Shown: positions 1 to 5,553 of the stretch, piece by piece | Position numbering within the stretch: position 1 is the first letter of the stretch | Layout of the letters: each line of letters opens with the position of its first letter | Assembly (NCBI RefSeq): GCF_012641185.1 | Contig: NZ_JAAXLK010000029.1 | Coordinates: 1 to 32,655 of the forward strand | Origin: Levilactobacillus tujiorum | GTDB lineage: Bacteria; Bacillota; Bacilli; Lactobacillales; Lactobacillaceae | Direction of reading: 5' to 3' | DNA length: 32,655 nt | Program-made: the position numbers and the translations under genes | The notes under the pieces: generated by a model | What the model was told of the DNA's origin: nothing | Database searches by the model: none | What the model saw: only the letters and a program-made list of their open reading frames with translations

Positions 1-102
1 ATCGCCAAGTTCGTCCAAGACCTAAACAATCGACCACGCAAGGTCTTAGGCTGGAAGTCTCCAGCAGAAGTCTTCTTTGGGCAATCGTTACACTTGATTT
101 GA
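1..102 (+). CDS. IS30-family transposase, C-terminal fragment (5' end outside window)
   Basis: The first base of the window is in frame and the reading frame ends in TGA at 100-102. The 33 visible residues contain NNRPRKVLGWKSPAEVF, which is the typical C-terminal end of IS30-family DDE transposases, where the Asn-Arg-Pro-Arg and Leu-Gly-Trp-Lys/Ser-Pro elements follow the catalytic Glu. The catalytic residues lie outside the window, so it cannot be judged whether the element is intact. The product would catalyse transposition of its own IS. The right terminal inverted repeat should lie within a few tens of bases after the stop, roughly 100-127, but without the left end it cannot be verified. 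Confidence 0.88.
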   Translation: MAKFVQDLNNRPRKVLGWKSPAEVFFGQSLHLI

Positions 103-127
103 CAATTCGTCATAACTGATTTATCAT

Positions 128-152
128 CCGCCCGCATAGCGGGTGGTTTTTT
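128..152 (+). terminator. Rho-independent terminator after the IS30 transposase
   Basis: An 8-bp GC-rich stem (CCGCCCGC / GCGGGTGG with one G-T pair, loop ATA) is followed by six T residues. It would stop plus-strand transcription leaving the transposase gene. A second small palindrome, GCACGCT-TT-AGCGTGC at 158-173, follows directly. Confidence 0.7.
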
Positions 153-173
153 ATTTCGCACGCTTTAGCGTGC

Positions 174-671
174 TCAACTGGGCCTAAAGGCACTAATAAA
201 AGAGGACCTGGTTGAACCATGTCCTCCTGATAGCCAGTAATTTGAATGCTGATGGTGTTTAATTTCTTGATGAAGCTCATAAAATGATGGCGCCATGGTG
301 ATCGACAGTCTAGTCATAGTCATCGCCCCAGCTGGTACATCGTCCGTAATCCGTACTGGACCAACGTTAGCATTAACATCCTGCTTAATTGTTGGCATGA
401 ACCCAGCACGATCCAGTAAATCCTTGGCAGCATTATACCGGACCAGCTCACTCTTAGCTGACAGTAGATGAACCATTGTACTCATCACGTTAGGTGTTGA
501 CCTAGCAATAACGCCATCGGTGAAAGTCCGCATCGCTTCCACAAATTCATCGTCACTTTTCCAGCGAGAAAGCGTCGTTGGATGGATCTTTAACTCTTCA
601 CTAATTTATATTTGGGAAAGATTCCCCTCCAACATCAACTCTATTTTCTCTTTCTACTTTTTCGTTATCAC
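174..671 (-). pseudogene. Phage-type HTH / small-terminase-like gene (phBC6A51 type), decayed
   Basis: Read from a GTG at 669-671, with an AAGGAGGG ribosome binding site just upstream, the frame gives MITKK-stop-KEKIELMLEGNLSQI-stop-ISEELKIHPTTLSRWK, then continues open to 174. The HTH-like start and the later segment LLSAKSELVRYNAAKDLLDRAG resemble the phBC6A51-type HTH proteins found in Firmicute phages, which act like small terminase subunits. The two in-frame stops are TAG (654-656) and TAA (606-608); each is one C-to-T change from a Gln codon. At the 3' end, shifting by one base in the CCCC run (326-329 on the plus strand) gives DDVPAGDDYD and a stop at 310-312, just before a terminator, so a frameshift is also likely. 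A shortened product from the GTG at 542 is possible but would lack the HTH. The family name is from memory. Confidence 0.72.
195..226 (-). terminator. Terminator of the decayed phage-type HTH gene
   Basis: A near-perfect inverted repeat with 12-base arms lies at 202-226 (GAGGACATGGTT on the minus strand, one mismatch). It is followed in the minus direction by TTTTATT. It sits inside the 122-codon open frame that runs to 174, which suggests that the original gene ended upstream of it, at about 310. Confidence 0.65.
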
Positions 672-743
672 GTAATCCCTCCTTGACTGTTAGCATAAGT
701 TAGTCTTCACTTAAACTTCAAAAAACTATGTAAACTTAAAAAA

Positions 744-1493
744 CTAAGCATTCTGATCAACATTAGTATCCGACTTCGATCCTTTTAATAAATTAAGATA
801 CTCTGTATACGCCCGATTCATGTACTCTGTACTTCTCTTCAACTCTTTCAGCATTTCGGAGTTATTTTCATTACTATCAACTACTTTCGTATACTGATTC
901 AGTAACATTTCGACTAATTTTTTCATCTTTGTACTGTAATCTTCACTTTTAAACTTAATCTTAATAACCACATACAAAGCATTTCCCGTTTGAATGCACA
1001 ACTCTGAAAGCGTATTTTGAGTCAGATCCCCATTTTCTATAATTGGATCCAGAGTTTTAATAACTAAACCAACAGAATTAGACGCATCCACTTCATCAAT
1101 ATCCTTGCTGACATGCGCTAGTAGACCCGCTTTACCTTCAACATCATAATTTTTAAACTGAGTCAATTGTTTCTTATTATCCGACAATTGTCTTCTGGCA
1201 TCTTCAATGACCTCTTCCATTTCACTTATCTTTTCTTCAGCGTTCCGTTGAGTTGTTTCAGTTTTTTTCAAAATTTCATTCATTTCATCTATCTTAAATT
1301 CTTCTCTAAACTCATTTTTAAATTGTTCTTTCATCTTATCAATTTGTTTGTCAGAAAACCGCCACTGTAAAATTCCAGTAAATATAGCGCCTAGACCAAT
1401 TACAGCAATAAAAATAGCAATAATTGTAAAAGCATCGTTGTGTTGCTGGGAAATTACATCTAACAAATGTTGAATCAAATCGGACTCTTTCAT
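744..1493 (-). CDS. Membrane-anchored coiled-coil protein, unknown function
   Basis: I do not recognise this gene. From ATG 1493 it encodes 249 residues: a short N-terminus, one membrane span at about residues 24-43 (AFTIIAIFIAVIGLGAIFTG), a long charged stretch rich in Glu, Lys and Gln at about 50-120 that looks like a coiled coil, and a mixed C-terminal domain without known motifs. The frame is open back to 1691, but the upstream 66 codons have no ribosome binding site and read through a terminator-like hairpin and a promoter. GGAGG lies about 11 bases before ATG 1493, so this start is preferred. The gene is strikingly AT-rich compared with the core genes, which points to horizontal acquisition. 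The topology suggests a cytoplasmic coiled coil tethered to the membrane. Confidence 0.7.
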   Translation of the reverse strand: MKESDLIQHLLDVISQQHNDAFTIIAIFIAVIGLGAIFTGILQWRFSDKQIDKMKEQFKNEFREEFKIDEMNEILKKTETTQRNAEEKISEMEEVIEDARRQLSDNKKQLTQFKNYDVEGKAGLLAHVSKDIDEVDASNSVGLVIKTLDPIIENGDLTQNTLSELCIQTGNALYVVIKIKFKSEDYSTKMKKLVEMLLNQYTKVVDSNENNSEMLKELKRSTEYMNRAYTEYLNLLKGSKSDTNVDQNA

Positions 1494-1520
1494 AAAAAAA
1501 TCTGCCTCCAAACTAGTAAA

Positions 1521-1529
1521 ATTATAACA
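1521..1529 (-). promoter_or_regulatory. Extended -10 promoter for the coiled-coil gene
   Basis: On the minus strand the sequence is TGTTATAAT, a perfect -10 hexamer (1526-1521) with the TGn extension. It lies about 28 bases upstream of ATG 1493. No good -35 is visible. Confidence 0.5.
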
Positions 1530-1551
1530 AAACCCCAGCATTACTGCTAGG
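1524..1551 (-). terminator. Terminator-like hairpin after the 78-aa gene
   Basis: On the minus strand a 7-bp stem (CCTAGCA / TGCTGGG with one T-G pair, loop GTAA, 1551-1534) is followed by GTTTTGTTAT. It probably ends the transcript of the 1709-1945 gene and overlaps the next promoter. Confidence 0.45.
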
Positions 1552-1708
1552 ATCAGTCTGAAGGATATGGGATTCCTGCTTTTCTTTATATAACAATTGC
1601 AGCTAAATAAATAGCTTAAACGTAGCCAAGTTCGTAGCCTGATCTCATTCAAAAAATAAAAATGGCTTTGTGAAGTAATCTTAGCCTTCATTTATCTACT
1701 CAATTATT

Positions 1709-1945
1709 TCAATACCATGCGATAGTGTACTGTTCAGGAAAATTCTTCTCTTCTGCCATCTCAAATAAATGCCTACGAATATGTTGACGGTAGTTTTCTG
1801 GATAGTTATCAATAACCGACCCCACAAATCCAGTTGCTTTTCTACTACGACTGTACATAACAATTCCAGCAGACGTATCTTCTTCAACTTGGAATTTAAA
1901 TTCCACAATGTCGCCATCATCTGAAATCTGCCACAGCCTGATCAC
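1709..1945 (-). CDS. Hypothetical protein, 78 aa
   Basis: I do not recognise the product. It starts with GTG at 1943-1945, with an excellent AAGGAGGGG ribosome binding site a few bases upstream. The protein is soluble and acidic, with a beta-strand-like first half (IVEFKFQVEEDTSAGIVMYS) and a helical second half ending in TIAWY. There is no signal peptide or membrane span. The upstream open frame (1949-2098) ends three bases before this GTG and its last codons form the ribosome binding site, so the two were probably translationally coupled. An alternative frame at 1696-1920 overlaps it but has worse composition and no ribosome binding site. Confidence 0.68.
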   Translation of the reverse strand: MIRLWQISDDGDIVEFKFQVEEDTSAGIVMYSRSRKATGFVGSVIDNYPENYRQHIRRHLFEMAEEKNFPEQYTIAWY

Positions 1946-1948
1946 TAG

Positions 1949-2098
1949 CTACCCCTCCTTTTCACTAAACGAGCGTAATCGTAAGTTAATGTCATCTAGC
2001 TTCAACAATAACACTGTCCAAAACTTAAAAACAGCACCCGATAAATCAATCGCATACCGCCGTTCGATATCAACGCCTAACCTTATCCCTATGAAGCA
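1949..2098 (-). pseudogene. 5'-truncated small reading frame upstream of the 78-aa gene
   Basis: The minus strand is open for 49 codons before TAG at 1949-1951. The end of the frame looks like real protein: DIERRYAIDLSGAVFKFW, then an acidic and basic tail LDDINLRLRSFSEKEG. No ATG, GTG or TTG with a ribosome binding site is present near the beginning; the only GTG/TTG codons fall in the middle. The 5' part runs into the 3' end of the neighbouring secreted-protein gene (2070-2098). I read this as the 3' remnant of a gene whose start was lost at a recombination junction. Coding status is inferred from residue composition only. Confidence 0.4.
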
Positions 2099-2489
2099 TC
2101 ACATTATCATACGTTCCCTTTTTAGATACCAGGTGAAGCTTTTTACCTTTCTTCACCAGTTTGAATAACACATGGCTACCACGCCACAACCCATTCTTAG
2201 GCGCATAACCCTTTAGAAAATAAGTATGGTGGGTATATTTATAATATGGATGATAGACGACCACTGAGGGCATCCCCATATGACCAATCCCGAAAGAATG
2301 TTTGTCCGCATTAAACGCCGTCCAGCCTACATTTTTCTTTGCATTGTGAACACCCTTATTAAACCAACTTCCCCTAACCGCTTTAGGCGTTCCCCGCTTC
2401 CAACTTGAGGCCTGGACCGTCATCGGCGTCACCAAACCTACGCCTAACAAAGGTAACGCCAAAGCCACTACAAATCGCTTAACTCTCAT
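2070..2489 (-). CDS. Small secreted lactobacillus protein with signal peptide
   Basis: The start is taken at ATG 2489, preceded by GGAGG with a 7-base spacer; the frame is open 8 codons further. The 139-residue product begins with MRVKRF, a hydrophobic core (VVALALPLLGVGLV) and a likely signal peptidase site after VQA at about residue 28. The mature part is small, very basic and rich in His, Tyr, Gly and Trp, beginning WKRGTPKAVRGSWFNKGV. This TPKAxRGxW start is common in small exported proteins of lactobacilli whose function is unknown. There is no cell-wall anchor, so it is probably released or held by charge. Its last 28 bases overlap the open frame at 1949-2098. Confidence 0.72.
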   Translation of the reverse strand: MRVKRFVVALALPLLGVGLVTPMTVQASSWKRGTPKAVRGSWFNKGVHNAKKNVGWTAFNADKHSFGIGHMGMPSVVVYHPYYKYTHHTYFLKGYAPKNGLWRGSHVLFKLVKKGKKLHLVSKKGTYDNVMLHRDKVRR

Positions 2490-2587
2490 CTCACTTCCTC
2501 CATTCCTTAACAAGGTCAGTATACCTTGCGAATGGTTGAATTTACCAGCTTTTACCGAGATTATGTGCCGTAATCTGGCATATTATG

Positions 2588-2600
2588 TGCTAAATTAGCA
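2588..2600. promoter_or_regulatory. Palindrome upstream of the secreted-protein gene
   Basis: TGCTAAATTAGCA is a perfect inverted repeat with 6-base arms. It lies about 100 bases upstream of ATG 2489, next to two direct copies of ATTATGTGC (2562-2590 area). It could be a repressor site for the minus-strand gene; no regulator is identified. Confidence 0.3.
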
Positions 2601-2684
2601 ATTTAATACAATATGCCTGGAACCAGCCACAAAATCTGGAGGTTATCTCAACGAACGTCAATATTTCCGTCGTTCGATTTTCAT

Positions 2685-2713
2685 TTTACGTTTTCCAGCA
2701 TCTCCCTTATACT
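2685..2713 (+). promoter_or_regulatory. Promoter of the 28-aa membrane peptide gene
   Basis: TTTACG (2685-2690), a 17-base spacer and TATACT (2708-2713) fit a vegetative promoter, about 37 bases before the start codon at 2750. Confidence 0.5.
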
Positions 2714-2749
2714 ATGTTTATTAACGCCGACAAGAAGGAAGGTTTTCCC

Positions 2750-2836
2750 ATGTTTAAACTGATTGGCCTAATTTTGCTAGTCATTGCGCTCGGCATTGCC
2801 TTGTACAGCTACTTTCTATCAAGAAAAAACAATTAA
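2750..2836 (+). CDS. Small single-span membrane peptide, 28 aa
   Basis: This short frame begins with ATG at 2750, preceded by AAGGAAGG about 8 bases upstream, and ends with TAA at 2834-2836. The peptide is MFKLIGLILLVIALGIALYS followed by YFLSRKNN: almost entirely one hydrophobic helix with a basic C-terminal end, so it should sit in the membrane with the C-terminus in the cytoplasm. It has its own promoter-like sequence. The ribosome binding site, promoter and composition together support a real gene, but no function can be assigned. A GGGGG...CCCCC inverted repeat at 2841-2868 may end the transcript. Confidence 0.55.
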   Translation: MFKLIGLILLVIALGIALYSYFLSRKNN

Positions 2837-2889
2837 TTAACGGGGGCTTATAGTCGATCGCTACCCCCAAATATTTTTAATCATTTTAC

Positions 2890-2918
2890 TTGCCACCGTC
2901 ATCATTTTCCGGCATAAT
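2890..2918 (+). promoter_or_regulatory. Promoter of the UspA gene
   Basis: TTGCCA (2890-2895), a 17-base spacer and CATAAT (2913-2918) match a vegetative promoter. The start site would be near 2925, at the beginning of the palindrome at 2925-2951, leaving a leader of about 130 bases. Confidence 0.55.
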
Positions 2919-2924
2919 ATAACT

Positions 2925-2951
2925 ATTAACTAATCTAATTCATTAGTTAAT
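2925..2951. promoter_or_regulatory. Operator-like 10-bp inverted repeat at the UspA promoter
   Basis: ATTAACTAAT (2925-2934) and its exact reverse complement ATTAGTTAAT (2942-2951) are separated by 7 bases. The site lies directly at the predicted transcription start, where a bound repressor would block initiation. The arm length and spacing suit a dimeric HTH repressor such as a MarR- or TetR-type protein. The regulator is unknown. Confidence 0.5.
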
Positions 2952-2953
2952 AA

Positions 2954-2992
2954 GCTGACTGGCAAAACTCCCAGGTTTTCCATGCCGGTCAG
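2954..2992 (+). other. Stem-loop in the UspA leader
   Basis: CTGACTGGCA (2955-2964) pairs with TGCCGGTCAG (2983-2992) with one G-T pair, and an inner AAAAC/GTTTT stem extends it. No T-run follows, so it is not a classical terminator. It could affect mRNA stability or translation. Confidence 0.45.
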
Positions 2993-3056
2993 CAGTTGCT
3001 GAACACACGAATAATATGCTTGCTGCCCCCGCAGACCATCAAAGGAGGTAACACTC

Positions 3057-3506
3057 ATGTATCAACGTTTACTTGTCCCACTTGACGGCTCCAGTAACGC
3101 CAACGAAGCGCTGAAGACGAGTATCAAACTCGCACAAGACTGGCAAGCCACCTTGATTCTGCTGCACGTCATCGATATCACGCAGTTCTCTCCACAGGGA
3201 CTCGGCGGTGGTTACGCGGCCATTATTCAAGGATTACGCGACACCAGTAAAGAGATTCTCAACGAAGCCAAGACACTTGCCGATCAAGCCAACGTCAAGA
3301 CCTCACTGAGTGTTCGTGAAGGTTCTCCTAAACAAGTGATCGTTGGCCTGGCAAATGCCGACGACGCTAAAGTTGATTTAGTCGTCATGGGTAAGACCGG
3401 GACCAACGCGTTCTCCCGCATGATCGTTGGTTCCACCACTAATTACGTCGTGCAACACGCCGAGCCCAATGTATTCGTGGTTAACGACGTACCCGCGACT
3501 GACTAA
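3057..3506 (+). CDS. Universal stress protein, UspA family
   Basis: The 149-residue protein is a complete single-domain Usp. It begins MYQRLLVPLDGSSNANEAL, the usual first strand and loop with the Asp that contacts the nucleotide. Its second half carries the ATP-binding signature G-x2-G-x9-G-S/T: VVMGKTGTNAFSRMIVGSTT, at about residues 110-128. Usp proteins of this ATP-binding class form dimers in the cytoplasm and support survival in stress and stationary phase. The start follows an AAAGGAGG ribosome binding site. The gene stands alone, with a promoter, an operator-like palindrome and a leader hairpin upstream and a strong terminator downstream, so it is probably regulated on its own. Confidence 0.93.
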   Translation: MYQRLLVPLDGSSNANEALKTSIKLAQDWQATLILLHVIDITQFSPQGLGGGYAAIIQGLRDTSKEILNEAKTLADQANVKTSLSVREGSPKQVIVGLANADDAKVDLVVMGKTGTNAFSRMIVGSTTNYVVQHAEPNVFVVNDVPATD

Positions 3507-3538
3507 TTCACTCATCCTTAAGTTGTCACTAAAACTTT

Positions 3539-3568
3539 CAGAGAGGCCCTCCCCTCTCTGTTTTTTTT
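3539..3568 (+). terminator. Terminator of the UspA gene
   Basis: A perfect 8-bp stem CAGAGAGG/CCTCTCTG with a 6-base loop is followed by eight T residues. Confidence 0.88.
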
Positions 3569-3658
3569 GCATTTTTTGAAAACGCTTAACTAACAGCTGA
3601 TGCGGGACATTTTCAACGTACAACCCCGAAAAACCTTTTTTCCCACTACTTGGCGGGC

Positions 3659-3664
3659 TATAAT
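3659..3664 (+). promoter_or_regulatory. -10 element of the MFS transporter gene
   Basis: A perfect TATAAT lies 33 bases before the start codon. The -35 region is a T-rich stretch without a good TTGACA match. Confidence 0.4.
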
Positions 3665-3696
3665 GGACTGACGACTATTTTTAGGAGGTATTTAAT

Positions 3697-4878
3697 TTGG
3701 AACAACCTAGACCTCGTTGGTTCTTAATCGGGATGATGTTGATTGCTGCCAATCTCCGTTTACCAATCACCATTATTCCCCCACTACTACCGAGCATCGA
3801 AAAAAGCCTTAATCTGCCTAGCTCGATGGCCGGCTTAATTACATCCATTCCCCTGGTTACCTTTGCGATCTTTTCACCAATTATTGTAAAGTTGGCTCAG
3901 CGCTGGGGCAATGAACGCACCGTCTTCAGCCTATTTCTTTTATTGATTATCGGGACCTATCTCCGGGTCATCCCCACGCTCCCCGCCCTACTGCTGGGAA
4001 CCTTTCTCGTTGGGATTGGGATCGACAGTGGGAACGTCTTAGTACCAGCATTGATTAAAGAACATATGCCCTATAAGATCCGGTTAGGGACCAGTCTCTA
4101 TACGCTGTCCATGCTCCTCGTTGGGGCCATTGGAACCGCCGTTTCCGGGATTCTTATCTCGCGGACTAGTCTGGCCACTACCCAGGCCTATCTCGGGGTA
4201 ATCAGTATTGTTGCTATTGTGGTCTGGTTCCCCAATCTTCGCCGTAAACGACAAACGCCGTTAACCGCTGAGCAACGGTCCCACATTCCCCACTACCAAA
4301 GCGTCTGGCATCAACCCCTGGGCTGGTTGATCACCCTGTTCTTTGGCTTACAATCGCTGGTCTACTATGCCATTATCACCTGGATGCCGGCTATCCTGGC
4401 AACTCACGGCGTCAGCACGATCACTGCCAGCAATCTCCTTACGCTCCTACAACTCAGCGGCTTACCCTTGTCATTCATGGTGCCACTGCTCTTTAACAAG
4501 CGCCACGGCGTCACTATCCTGCTGAGCATTATGACCTTGGGATACGTGGTTGCCCCACTCACCTGGCTGATTGACACCCACTCGGTCCCATTCCTAACGC
4601 TCGTTGCGCTAGTCACTGGACTGGGCTCCGGTGTCGCCTTCAACCTTGCGATTATGTTTTTCACGGAAAAGACGACCAATCCTTATCAGACTGCTGCCAT
4701 TTCTGGGATGGCACAATCGGCCGGTTATCTACTAGCCGCGGTTGGTCCTATTCTGTTTGGTTACTTGCAGCAATTTAGCGGCTCCTGGGTGCCTGTCATT
4801 TGGCTTCTCGCCATTCTGTCAGCAGCCCTCACCACTACGGGCATGATCGTTCAGCACCACGGCATGATTAATAACTAA
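3697..4878 (+). CDS. MFS transporter, CynX/NimT (cyanate-type) family
   Basis: The 393-residue protein starts with TTG at 3697, chosen because AGGAGGT lies 7 bases upstream. It has the composition of a 12-span major facilitator protein: hydrophobic helices throughout, a central hydrophilic loop near residues 170-200 (PNLRRKRQTPLTAEQRSHIP), and a short cytoplasmic tail. The first span region, AANLRLPITIIPPLLPSI, matches the CynX/NimT group (relatives of the cyanate and 2-nitroimidazole transporters). The substrate cannot be deduced. There is no linked enzyme such as a cyanase, so an exporter role for small organic molecules is as likely as uptake. It is a single-gene unit facing the minus-strand apt operon and shares a bidirectional terminator with it. 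Confidence 0.85.
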   Translation: MEQPRPRWFLIGMMLIAANLRLPITIIPPLLPSIEKSLNLPSSMAGLITSIPLVTFAIFSPIIVKLAQRWGNERTVFSLFLLLIIGTYLRVIPTLPALLLGTFLVGIGIDSGNVLVPALIKEHMPYKIRLGTSLYTLSMLLVGAIGTAVSGILISRTSLATTQAYLGVISIVAIVVWFPNLRRKRQTPLTAEQRSHIPHYQSVWHQPLGWLITLFFGLQSLVYYAIITWMPAILATHGVSTITASNLLTLLQLSGLPLSFMVPLLFNKRHGVTILLSIMTLGYVVAPLTWLIDTHSVPFLTLVALVTGLGSGVAFNLAIMFFTEKTTNPYQTAAISGMAQSAGYLLAAVGPILFGYLQQFSGSWVPVIWLLAILSAALTTTGMIVQHHGMINN

Positions 4879-4884
4879 TCTGGC

Positions 4885-4955
4885 AGTCTGAAGCATCCCC
4901 ACAGCAGGTAGAATTCCTGGCAGCCGGAGTGCGACCCAATTTAGCCTAATTTAAC
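4885..4955 (+). repeat. Dispersed intergenic repeat, copy A
   Basis: This roughly 71-bp segment begins CAGTCTGAAGCATCCCCACA and ends AATTTAGCCTAATTTAAC. Its reverse complement recurs at 32429-32500 with about seven differences including single-base gaps. It starts just after the MFS stop codon and stops before the shared terminator. It has no reading frame, and CTGGCAG occurs twice inside as a direct repeat (4880-4886 and 4917-4923). Confidence 0.85.
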
Positions 4956-4958
4956 CAT

Positions 4959-5001
4959 AAAAAGGGCGTTGCCATCTGAAATACGATGACAACGCCCTTT
5001 T
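4959..5001. terminator. Bidirectional terminator between MFS gene and apt
   Basis: An 8-bp core stem GGGCGTTG/CAACGCCC, with an ATC/GAT inner extension, is flanked by A and T runs on both sides. It works for the plus-strand MFS gene (TTTT) and even better for the minus-strand apt operon (TTTTT). Confidence 0.85.
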
Positions 5002-5013
5002 AGCTATATCAGT

Positions 5014-5532
5014 TTAGTAAGTCATCAAGCTAAAGACATCATAGCCCTTAAGCTTGTCGCGACCGTGTAACTCCTTTAATTCAATCAAGAATGCCGTTCC
5101 GACAACGATTCCACCGAGATCTTCAACGAGTTGAATCGTCGCACCAATGGTTCCACCAGTAGCTAACAGATCATCCGTGACCAAGACCTTTTGGCCCGGT
5201 TTGATGGCGTCCTTATGCAGGTACAGCGCTGACGTTCCGTATTCCAAATCGTAGGAAGCCTTGACCGTTGGCCGTGGTAGTTTACCCTGCTTACGCGCTG
5301 GGGCAAAACCAATCCCCATTTGGTAAGCAACGGGACAACCCACGATAAAGCCACGAGCCTCTGGGCCAACGACCATTTCGACGCCCTTGCCCTTAGCGTA
5401 AGTGACAATTTCATCGGTTGCAGCATGGAAGGCTTCCCCATCCGCCATTAACGGTGAGATATCCCGGAACATGATGCCCTTTTCTGGGTAATCTGGAACG
5501 GAAGCAATATATTTCGTAAAATCAGTTGCCAT
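5014..5532 (-). CDS. apt: Adenine phosphoribosyltransferase
   Basis: This 172-residue enzyme converts adenine and PRPP to AMP plus pyrophosphate in purine salvage in the cytoplasm. The family's features are all present: the PRPP-binding loop [15 protein letters not shown] near residues 120-134, the GPEARGF segment near 57-63 and the flexible [11 protein letters not shown] loop near 79-89. Length is normal for Apt (about 170). ATG 5532 has AAGGAG upstream. It follows recJ by 21 bases and is the last gene of the rnz-lapA-recJ-apt run, ending at the bidirectional terminator. RecJ next to Apt is a frequent arrangement in Firmicutes. Confidence 0.96.
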   Translation of the reverse strand: MATDFTKYIASVPDYPEKGIMFRDISPLMADGEAFHAATDEIVTYAKGKGVEMVVGPEARGFIVGCPVAYQMGIGFAPARKQGKLPRPTVKASYDLEYGTSALYLHKDAIKPGQKVLVTDDLLATGGTIGATIQLVEDLGGIVVGTAFLIELKELHGRDKLKGYDVFSLMTY

Positions 5533-5553
5533 AATTGAAGTAGCTCCTTTATT

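Noticed and set aside
158-173. Attachment site or tRNA remnant near the IS30 fragment
   Set aside because: Only a short palindrome is present; no tRNA-like sequence or duplicated att core was found.
1494-1691. 66-codon N-terminal extension of the coiled-coil gene, starting ATG 1691
   Set aside because: No ribosome binding site before 1691, and the segment contains a terminator-like hairpin and an extended -10; the start at 1493 has GGAGG upstream.
1696-1920. Alternative minus-strand frame overlapping the 78-aa gene
   Set aside because: Lacks a ribosome binding site and has a less protein-like composition than the overlapping frame from GTG 1945.
1908-2168. Plus-strand frame of 86 codons
   Set aside because: Antisense to the secreted-protein gene and the truncated frame; no ribosome binding site and poor composition.
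2841-2868. GGGGG/CCCCC inverted repeat after the 28-aa gene as a firm terminator
   Set aside because: Only five G-C pairs with a long loop and a mixed A/T tail; too weak to call as a separate feature.
4404-4679. Minus-strand frame of 91 codons inside the MFS gene
   Set aside because: Antisense shadow of a long, well-supported membrane protein gene.
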